In this document: positions 57,249 to 64,000 of the stretch, piece by piece
Position numbering within the stretch: position 1 is the stretch's first letter
How the letters are laid out: each line of letters begins with the position of its first letter
The notes under the pieces: generated by a model
Seen by the model: only the letters and a program-made list of their open reading frames with translations
Told to the model about the DNA's origin: nothing
Database searches by the model: none
DNA from: Pedobacter sp. MC2016-05
GTDB lineage: Bacteria > Bacteroidota > Bacteroidia > Sphingobacteriales > Sphingobacteriaceae
DNA: 64,000 nt
Assembly: GCF_026239735.1 (NCBI RefSeq)
Contig: NZ_JAPIVT010000007.1
Span: 62,001-126,000, forward strand
Direction: 5' to 3'
Program-made: the position numbers and the translations under genes

Positions 57249-60200
57249 ATGAGCCGCTTAACTTTTCTCTTTTCTTTTTTCTTTCTACTCTCATGCATTC
57301 AGGTAAACGCCCAACTGACTTTCAAAAGTGATTTTTATTCAACAGAAAATGGCCTTTCTCACGATGCGGTGACAAACATCATGAAAGATCGTGAAGGTTT
57401 CATTTGGGTTGGCACCTGGAATGGAATTAACCGCTTTGATGGCCATCATTTCAGATCATTCAAATCTTTTCCAGGAGATCTTTCGAGGTTAAAAAACGAT
57501 AGGATTGATCAAATTGTAGAAGATTTTGGAACAAATTTGTGGATTAAAGCTTATGATAATCAGATCTACCGTTTCGATAAAGTTAAAGAACAATTTAACC
57601 TGTTCAGCATTAAACATGGCAAAAAGGTACTTTTTAATAGGATAAAGGTTGGCAACGGGGGCGAAATATTTTTAATTACCAAAAATGATGGTTTAGTTGT
57701 CATCCCAGATCCGAAATTCCCCGAAAAATATGAACATTTCTCTACGAGTTCATCCTCTTCGGTAAGATTTCCATCTAACGTTGTCAATTTTGTTCAGGAG
57801 GATGCTCAAAAGAAAATTTGGATCTCTACTGACAAAGGTCTTATTTGTTTAATGAAGCGGAATAAAGGTTTTTTGCAGTTAAAACTTAATGCCAGCATTT
57901 TTAGTGGCGAGGATTTTGTTTCCTCTGCAGAAAGTAAATCCAGCCTTTATTTCGGATCAGCCACTGGAAATCTACTCGTGGTAAATAAATCTAATCTGTC
58001 AGCAACTATAAACCGGATATCTAAAGGCAAAATTAATAGCATTTTAGCGTCGAAGTTTAGTGAAAATATTTATGCTTCAACCTCTGTTGGAGAACTCATT
58101 ACCGTAACTGCTAATCCATTTAAGGTTGTTCGAACAAGCCAGGCAGGTGAGAAATTGGCTTGGATGTTCGAAGATAAAACAGGCTTAATCTGGATTGAAC
58201 CTGAAAATAATGGCGTAATCTCCTATAATCCAAAAACCAATAGTTTCAATAAAATAACGGCAACAAGTGATGATGGCTATACTTATAATGGAACATACTT
58301 TAGGGCCTTTGAAGATAACAAGGGAAGGGTTTGGGTGAGTATGAAAAATGCCGGGTTAGGTTATCTGGAAGGCGATAAAACCAAATTTAAAATATTCAAT
58401 AGCGGTAAAAATCCGTCATTCGATAATCTGCCAAATGCCGTTACAGCGTTATTTTATGAAGGTGACGGCGTAATCTGGTTTAGCAGTGTAGATCGGGGAG
58501 TGAATAAAGTAGTGCTCCAGGAGGGGTTTTTTAAACAAAAATTTCCGACAGAAAAAACGATACAAAGATCGGATAATGATGTGCGTGGTATTTTGGTAGA
58601 CCGTAAAAACCGCCTTTGGCTTGGGCAGAAAAGTAGGAACATTTATGTGCTAAAGGATGGAAAGCAAGTCCCTATTAAATTTGATGATCACGAAAAGAAT
58701 GCTTTAGGTGCGGTATACTGCATTTTAGAAGATAGTAAAAACAATATTTGGTTGGGTACAAAGGCAAATGGTTTATATCTGGCTAAGCCCTTAAATGCAG
58801 AAAGAACCAGTTATTCACTCACTCATTTCAAAAAAAATCAATCACAGCCCTATTCCTTAAATAGCAATGAAATCTATTCTCTCCTGGAAGATAAATTTGG
58901 AAAAATTTGGATCGGTACTTTCGATGAAGGTTTAAATGTAGCCATTGTTAATGGGGGTAATACTAAGTTCTTGCATAAGCAAAACGGTTTAAAAGGCTAC
59001 CCGCACGAAGGTTTTCAAAAGATTAGAACCTTAGCATCAGATGGAGCCGGAAATATATGGATTGGAACTACAAGTGGCTTAGTGGTTAAGGATGCGGGTT
59101 CTGCTGGTGCTCCAGGTTTGCGATTTGCGAACTATGCTAAAATGCCTGGTGTGCAAAATAGCATTGGAAATAATGATATCCAATTTATTTTCCGAGACCG
59201 TAAGAATAGCATGTGGTTAAGTACCTCTGGTGGTGGTCTGGATAAGGCATTCGTACAGAATCCTTTTAAAAAAGTGAGTTTTAAAAACTATACTACCCAG
59301 CAAGGGCTTCCGAATGATTACGTACTAAGCAGTACGGAGGATCGCCACGGCTATATCTGGGCCGCTACGCAAAACGGACTATCAAAATTTGATCCTGTAA
59401 AAGAAGAGTTTACCAATTATGGTACTTATAACGGCTTACCTAAAGTCACTTTCTCTGAGTCGGCAAGCCAGCGTTTTGCTGATCAATCTATTGTGTTTGG
59501 CACCAATCGGGGTTATATTCATTTCCATCCGGATAGTATTTTGAATAAGAAAAGTGCTGCAAAAATGGTGTTCACTAATTTGCAGGTAAACAATGTTGAT
59601 CAGTTTCCAGATTCGAATGGCTTAATCAACGCCGATATTAATTATTTAAATAAGCTGGAGCTAAATTATGATCAAAATATTTTAAGCATTGATTACGCCG
59701 TACTGGATTCGAAGAAAGGAGCTAAGCAATTATATGCTTATCGTTTACGGGGCTTTGAACAAAATTGGAATATTAATAGGGAAAGGCGAAGAGCCACCTA
59801 CACCAATTTGCCGCCGGGTAAATATGTATTTGAGGTAAAAAGCTTGGATAACGAAAGTTTCATCCATCTCCCATACAAACAGTTGGCCGTTACCATTTTA
59901 CCTCCACCTTGGAAAACATGGTGGGCTTACTTCATTTATATTTTAATTGCCTTAGGGCTTATAGAGGGAGCCAGGAGAATTATCTCAACCATGATCAACC
60001 TTCGAAACAAGATTACCGTTGAGCGGAAGATGGCAGAATTAAAAAGCAACTTTTTTAATAATATATCTCATGAACTACGCACCCCACTCACGTTAATTTT
60101 GAATCCCATTGAAGAAATTGGAAAAAACGAAGCCTTAAGTCCTCAGGGATTTAATCAGATTGAAATTGTAAAAAAGAACTCTAACCGAATGATACGTTTT

Positions 60201-61604
60201 ATCAATCAGCTTTTGGATTTCAGAAAGCTGGAAAGTGGTAAGGCGAAGTTGCAAATCGCTCATTTCGATTTAACTATGCTGGTTAAGGATGTATTGACTT
60301 ATTTTCGCGAAACTGCATTGCAACGCAATATTAGCCTTAGCCTTATACCAAGTGATTTAGCCTTTAATATCTGGGGTGATAAGGACAAATTAGAGATTGT
60401 AATTTATAACCTGCTTTCCAATGCTTTTAAATTTAGTGCCGATCATTCAAATATTTGTGTGAAAATTGATAGTGACCCCTCAATGAAGTATGTTAATCTC
60501 TCACTTGAGGATCAGGGCGTTGGTGTGCCAGCAAATCAACTTAAAGAGATATTTAACCTCTACTACCAAGTCGATCATCAGAATGATATGAATCAAAAAG
60601 GCTCGGGCATTGGTTTGGCGCTTTCAAAAGAAATAATTGAACTGCATAAAGGGCAGATTTTTGCACATCAAAACGAAGATCGAGGCCTGACTGTAAAAGT
60701 GGCTTTGCTAACTGATAAATCTCATTTCGTTGGAGAAAATATAGAGTTTATAGAAAGCCAACAGGTTAGCCTGCCAGTTAAACAGGCGATGAAAGGAGAG
60801 GGGAAAGCCCCAGTGCTTAGTGATGATTTACAACCGAAAGCGAAGCTGTTACTGGTGGAGGACAATGATGATTTAAGAAACTTTCTGACTACCCAACTTA
60901 ATCGGTTTTATGAGGTGGAGACGGCTGGAGATGGCGCCGAGGGTCTGCAAAAAGCCCAGAAATTAATACCCGATTTAATTTTAAGTGATGTGATGATGCC
61001 GGTAATGAGCGGTATTGATATGCTTGACCAATTAAAAAATGATATTTCTACCAGTCACATCCCTGTGGTATTGTTATCTGCAAAATTTTCAATTGAAGAC
61101 CAGATTAAAGGCTTACAATATGGAGCTGATTATTATATCACCAAGCCTTTTAATAACGAGTTTTTAATGGCCGCTATTGCTGGTTTAATAAAGCAACGAA
61201 AAAGGATTTTTACCGAGTTGGTAGAAAACAAACATTTGCCGCCGCTTGAACCTTCGGATATTGTGATTACCGACAAAGATAAGCTGTTTATGGAAAAGGT
61301 AATTGAAATAGTGGAGCAGAACATGGAAAACACCGATTTCAACATCGATTCTGTTGCAGAAGCCATTGGCATGGGGCGATCTACCTTTTACCGGAAATTT
61401 AAAAGTTTGACAGATTTCGCCCCGGTAGAATTTGTACGCCACATGCGTTTGCAGAGAGCAAAACAATTTCTTGATGGCGGAGAAAAAAGTATATCGGTAA
61501 TTGCCTATACCGTGGGCTTCACCAATGCCAAATACTTCAGCACTTGCTTTAAGGAGAAATACAAACTGTCTCCTTCAGAATATTTGAAATCAATAGGTGA
61601 GTAA
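57249..61604 (+). CDS. Hybrid two-component system regulator (HTCS)
   Basis: A 1451-residue single-chain sensor-regulator. After a signal (LLSCIQVNAQ) come many two-component-propeller repeats (about 25-745, with recurring IWVGTWNGINRFD, IWIGTTSGL) that form the periplasmic sensor. A Y_Y_Y domain (about 760-850) and one transmembrane helix (TWWAYFIYILIALGLIEG, about 890) follow. The cytoplasmic part has a HisKA domain with His941 in ISHELRTP, an ATPase domain (about 1040-1170, GSGIGLALS), a receiver with Asp1247 in LSDVMMPVMSG, and an AraC-type helix-turn-helix (about 1350-1450). It should detect a liberated oligosaccharide and activate the adjacent GH95 fucosidase operon. Confidence 0.95.
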   Translation: MSRLTFLFSFFFLLSCIQVNAQLTFKSDFYSTENGLSHDAVTNIMKDREGFIWVGTWNGINRFDGHHFRSFKSFPGDLSRLKNDRIDQIVEDFGTNLWIKAYDNQIYRFDKVKEQFNLFSIKHGKKVLFNRIKVGNGGEIFLITKNDGLVVIPDPKFPEKYEHFSTSSSSSVRFPSNVVNFVQEDAQKKIWISTDKGLICLMKRNKGFLQLKLNASIFSGEDFVSSAESKSSLYFGSATGNLLVVNKSNLSATINRISKGKINSILASKFSENIYASTSVGELITVTANPFKVVRTSQAGEKLAWMFEDKTGLIWIEPENNGVISYNPKTNSFNKITATSDDGYTYNGTYFRAFEDNKGRVWVSMKNAGLGYLEGDKTKFKIFNSGKNPSFDNLPNAVTALFYEGDGVIWFSSVDRGVNKVVLQEGFFKQKFPTEKTIQRSDNDVRGILVDRKNRLWLGQKSRNIYVLKDGKQVPIKFDDHEKNALGAVYCILEDSKNNIWLGTKANGLYLAKPLNAERTSYSLTHFKKNQSQPYSLNSNEIYSLLEDKFGKIWIGTFDEGLNVAIVNGGNTKFLHKQNGLKGYPHEGFQKIRTLASDGAGNIWIGTTSGLVVKDAGSAGAPGLRFANYAKMPGVQNSIGNNDIQFIFRDRKNSMWLSTSGGGLDKAFVQNPFKKVSFKNYTTQQGLPNDYVLSSTEDRHGYIWAATQNGLSKFDPVKEEFTNYGTYNGLPKVTFSESASQRFADQSIVFGTNRGYIHFHPDSILNKKSAAKMVFTNLQVNNVDQFPDSNGLINADINYLNKLELNYDQNILSIDYAVLDSKKGAKQLYAYRLRGFEQNWNINRERRRATYTNLPPGKYVFEVKSLDNESFIHLPYKQLAVTILPPPWKTWWAYFIYILIALGLIEGARRIISTMINLRNKITVERKMAELKSNFFNNISHELRTPLTLILNPIEEIGKNEALSPQGFNQIEIVKKNSNRMIRFINQLLDFRKLESGKAKLQIAHFDLTMLVKDVLTYFRETALQRNISLSLIPSDLAFNIWGDKDKLEIVIYNLLSNAFKFSADHSNICVKIDSDPSMKYVNLSLEDQGVGVPANQLKEIFNLYYQVDHQNDMNQKGSGIGLALSKEIIELHKGQIFAHQNEDRGLTVKVALLTDKSHFVGENIEFIESQQVSLPVKQAMKGEGKAPVLSDDLQPKAKLLLVEDNDDLRNFLTTQLNRFYEVETAGDGAEGLQKAQKLIPDLILSDVMMPVMSGIDMLDQLKNDISTSHIPVVLLSAKFSIEDQIKGLQYGADYYITKPFNNEFLMAAIAGLIKQRKRIFTELVENKHLPPLEPSDIVITDKDKLFMEKVIEIVEQNMENTDFNIDSVAEAIGMGRSTFYRKFKSLTDFAPVEFVRHMRLQRAKQFLDGGEKSISVIAYTVGFTNAKYFSTCFKEKYKLSPSEYLKSIGE

Positions 61605-61623
61605 TTGATTTTGCCTAATACTC

Positions 61624-61654
61624 AAACCCCTTTGCACATTTTTTAAACCCCTTT
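61624..61654 (+). promoter_or_regulatory. Direct repeat, candidate HTCS operator
   Basis: AAACCCCTTT occurs at 61624-61633 and again at 61645-61654, 21 bp apart (two helical turns). It sits between the HTCS stop and the GH95 promoter element. This fits binding of an AraC-type dimer to one face of the DNA. Confidence 0.6.
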
Positions 61655-61669
61655 TTATCCTTCTGATGA

Positions 61670-61677
61670 TATTTTTG
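61670..61677 (+). promoter_or_regulatory. -7 element of the GH95 promoter
   Basis: TATTTTTG fits TAnnTTTG and starts 15 nt after the second AAACCCCTTT repeat. No TTTG is present at the -33 position, which fits activator dependence. The GH95 ATG at 61736 lies about 50 nt after the predicted start of transcription. Confidence 0.55.
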
Positions 61678-61735
61678 CTTCATTACTAACCAAGTATAAA
61701 GATTGTTGAATGTGTTCAGTATTCATCAATTTGCA

Positions 61736-64000
61736 ATGGATAAGAAAGATATGAGAAGCATAAAAACCAGTATTCACCCTAGCAAAATTATTTTTGGCCT
61801 ATTCCTCCTGTTAGCCTTTACGGGCAGCTCCTTTAATGCAGTTGCACAGCAGCTCCTTAAATTGCACTATGATAAACCGGCTCAAAATTGGAACGAAGCA
61901 CTACCGCTTGGCAATGGCCGGTTGGGTTTAATGGCTTTTGGAAATCCTGAAAGGGAACATTTACAGTTGAACGAGGAAACCGTTTGGGCAGGTGAACCTG
62001 GAAACAATGTGCCAGTGAATACCTCAAGCCTAATAAATGAAATCAGGAATTTACTTTTTCAGGGTAAAAATCAACAAGCTCAAAATCTTTCCAATCAAAC
62101 CTTTCCCCGCCAGGCGCCCGCTGATCTCAATTACGGTATGCCGTATCAAACCGTAGGAGATTTGTGGATCACTTTTCCAGGTCACCAAAACTATAGCAAT
62201 TACTACCGCGATTTAGATATCAGCAATGCTACATCAACAGTAAGCTATCAGGTAGACCACACCACATTTACAAGAAAAGTGTTCGCGTCTTTTACTGATG
62301 ATGTCATTATGATGAAAATTACTGCCGACAAGCCCAATAGCATCAATTTCACACTAGGCTTATCCAGTACCCAAAAAGATCACCAGATTAAAAATGACGG
62401 AAGTTATCTTCAGCTCTCGGGCAATAGTGGCAGTGTAGATAATAAAAAGGGAAAAATTAAATTCGAGGCATTAGTGGCCCCTGTTGTACAAGGTGGATTG
62501 ATTAATAAAACTGATTCATCAATAACGGTGAGCAAAGCTAATTCGGTAATCTTTTACATCTCCATTGCTACAAACTTTAAAAACTATAAAGATTTGACCG
62601 CTGAGCCATTGATAAAGGCAAAATCGATTTTAAATAAAGCCATTGCTAAAAAATACGACGAGGCGCTTGCCACACATCAGAAGAAATACCAGTCATTTTT
62701 TAATCGCGTAAGATTAGAATTGGGAAATTCCGAGCAATCAAAAAAAACAACTGATGTTCGGGTGAGGGAATTTGCCGACCATAAAGATCCAGAGCTTGTG
62801 GCGCTTTATTTTCAATTCGGGCGATACCTTTTAATTTCAAGTTCACAGCCAGGCGGTCAGCCAGCAAATCTTCAGGGAATTTGGAACGATAAAAATTCCC
62901 CACCCTGGGATAGCAAATATACCGTTAACATCAATACGGAAATGAATTACTGGCCTGCTGAAATTACCAACTTATCTGAAATGCATGAGCCATTGTTTTC
63001 CATGTTAAAAGACCTGGCCACGACAGGTAAGGAAAGTGCATCTCAAATGTATCATGCAAGGGGTTGGAACATGCACCACAATACCGATCTGTGGCGAATT
63101 ACCGGTATTGTGGATGGTGGTTTTTACGGCATGTGGCCAATGGGTGGCGCATGGCTTACACAACATTTGTGGCAACACTATCTTTTTACCGGCGATGACA
63201 AATTCTTAAGAGAAAACTATCCAATTTTAAAGGGTGCGGCCATGTTTTATCTGGATGTATTAAAGGAAGAGCCCAGAACCAAATGGCTGGTAATGGCACC
63301 GTCGATGTCGCCAGAAAATACTTATGAAAAAAACGTAGGCGTTGCTGCCGGAACCACTATGGATAACCAGCTTATTTTCGATACGTTTAACAACCTGATT
63401 AATGCTGCGAAAATCTTAAAAACCGACGGATCGTTCTCTGATTCTGTATCGACCGCATTAGCTAAAATGCCACCGATGCAAATTGGTAAATACAATCAAT
63501 TGCAAGAGTGGTTACAGGATTTAGATAGGCCCGATGATAAACATCGACACATTTCTCATCTTTATGGCTTGTATCCTTCTGGACAGATTTCCCCGTTTCG
63601 GAATCCGCAATTGCTGGAAGCTGCCAAGAATTCTCTGATTTACCGTGGAGATAAGTCAACTGGATGGTCTATGGGCTGGAAGGTGAATTGGTGGGCCCGA
63701 ATGCTGGATGGAAATAAAGCTTACAAGCTGATTTCCGATCAATTAACTCCAGCCCCGATGGAAACCAAAGGCCAGTCTGGTGGTACTTATCCAAATCTTT
63801 TGGATGCACACCCGCCGTTTCAAATTGACGGTAATTTTGGCTGTACTGCAGGTATCACCGAAATGTTGCTACAGAGTTATGATGGCAATATTTACCTGTT
63901 GCCAGCTTTACCCGATGCTTTGGCTAGTGGGAAAATAACAGGGCTTAAAGCTCGGGGAGGCTTCGAGGTTGACATGGAGTGGAAAGATGGCAAATTGAAG
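61736..64000 (+). CDS. GH95 alpha-L-fucosidase, 3'-truncated by the window edge
   Basis: An exported alpha-fucosidase (755 codons visible, complete proteins are about 780-830). A signal peptide (ending FNAVAQ) is followed by the N-terminal beta-sandwich ([27 protein letters not shown]), which is characteristic of GH95. The alpha/alpha-barrel shows the catalytic set: Asn/Asp in [11 protein letters not shown], Glu in SPEN after APSM, and Asp in [12 protein letters not shown]. It inverts and releases alpha-1,2-linked fucose (or alpha-galactose in some members). It lies 131 bp after the HTCS gene, whose predicted operator precedes it. A Met at 61751 is an alternative start. Confidence 0.93.
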   Translation, partial: MDKKDMRSIKTSIHPSKIIFGLFLLLAFTGSSFNAVAQQLLKLHYDKPAQNWNEALPLGNGRLGLMAFGNPEREHLQLNEETVWAGEPGNNVPVNTSSLINEIRNLLFQGKNQQAQNLSNQTFPRQAPADLNYGMPYQTVGDLWITFPGHQNYSNYYRDLDISNATSTVSYQVDHTTFTRKVFASFTDDVIMMKITADKPNSINFTLGLSSTQKDHQIKNDGSYLQLSGNSGSVDNKKGKIKFEALVAPVVQGGLINKTDSSITVSKANSVIFYISIATNFKNYKDLTAEPLIKAKSILNKAIAKKYDEALATHQKKYQSFFNRVRLELGNSEQSKKTTDVRVREFADHKDPELVALYFQFGRYLLISSSQPGGQPANLQGIWNDKNSPPWDSKYTVNINTEMNYWPAEITNLSEMHEPLFSMLKDLATTGKESASQMYHARGWNMHHNTDLWRITGIVDGGFYGMWPMGGAWLTQHLWQHYLFTGDDKFLRENYPILKGAAMFYLDVLKEEPRTKWLVMAPSMSPENTYEKNVGVAAGTTMDNQLIFDTFNNLINAAKILKTDGSFSDSVSTALAKMPPMQIGKYNQLQEWLQDLDRPDDKHRHISHLYGLYPSGQISPFRNPQLLEAAKNSLIYRGDKSTGWSMGWKVNWWARMLDGNKAYKLISDQLTPAPMETKGQSGGTYPNLLDAHPPFQIDGNFGCTAGITEMLLQSYDGNIYLLPALPDALASGKITGLKARGGFEVDMEWKDGKLK

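Overview
The window looks like chromosome of a Bacteroidota bacterium, most likely Sphingobacteriaceae (Pedobacter-like). The evidence is three SusC/SusD pairs, lipoproteins with short Cys lipoboxes, a FecR/ECF-sigma pair, a hybrid two-component regulator, low GC, weak Shine-Dalgarno sites and promoters of the Bacteroidota type (TAnnTTTG, with TTTG about 19 nt upstream). The genus is inferred from reading the proteins; no database search was possible.

Layout. (1) 1-2144: housekeeping genes: a YfcE-like phosphodiesterase tail, fructose-1,6-bisphosphatase, RNase HI and tRNA-His. (2) 2145-4138: a serine-recombinase cassette abutting the tRNA 3' end. The recombinase frame runs antisense through the tRNA terminator and the tRNA. 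(3) 4501-24281: a beta-mannan utilization locus: SusC/SusD, a surface lipoprotein, two GH26 mannanases, a GPH-family transporter, GH130 mannosylglucose phosphorylase, cellobiose/mannobiose 2-epimerase, a DUF5060 GH-A enzyme, GH30, two esterases and an AraC-type regulator. (4) 24282-26340: about 1 kb of non-coding, possibly decayed DNA and a 5'-truncated nucleoside-phosphorylase (possible defence effector) gene that ends abruptly inside a broken phosphodiesterase gene. (5) 26343-38251: a phosphoester-acquisition cluster: phosphatases, an alkaline phosphatase, ECF sigma/FecR, SusC/SusD and an acid-phosphatase-like enzyme. (6) 38539-40813: minus-strand esterase, SGNH hydrolase and NagD-like HAD. 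(7) 41268-55863: a complete sialic acid locus: FadR-type regulator, SusC/SusD, two GH33 sialidases, sialate lyase, a frameshifted PKD-LamG lipoprotein, NanM-like mutarotase, MFS transporter and sialate O-acetylesterase. (8) 56012-64000: a NIPSNAP remnant, a DUF4440-like protein, an HTCS regulator and the start of a GH95 alpha-fucosidase that runs off the end.

How the genes work together. In the mannan locus, surface GH26 and SusCD import mannooligosaccharides, the second GH26 probably trims them to mannobiose, the GPH carrier brings them into the cytoplasm, the epimerase makes mannosylglucose, and GH130 phosphorolyses it to mannose-1-phosphate plus glucose. In the sialic acid locus, O-acetylesterase and sialidases release Neu5Ac, the mutarotase equilibrates anomers, the MFS carrier imports it and the lyase makes ManNAc plus pyruvate. 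Each catabolic locus has a different regulator class: AraC, ECF/anti-sigma, GntR/FadR and HTCS.

Main new observations: three mannan-locus promoters share an 18-bp box at identical distance (20 nt) from a TAnnTTTG element. The recombinase operon has a nested 44-bp dyad over its putative promoter. A direct repeat 21 bp apart lies between the HTCS and its target gene. An A7 tract separates a lipoprotein signal from its surface protein. A truncation junction joins two broken genes near 26340.
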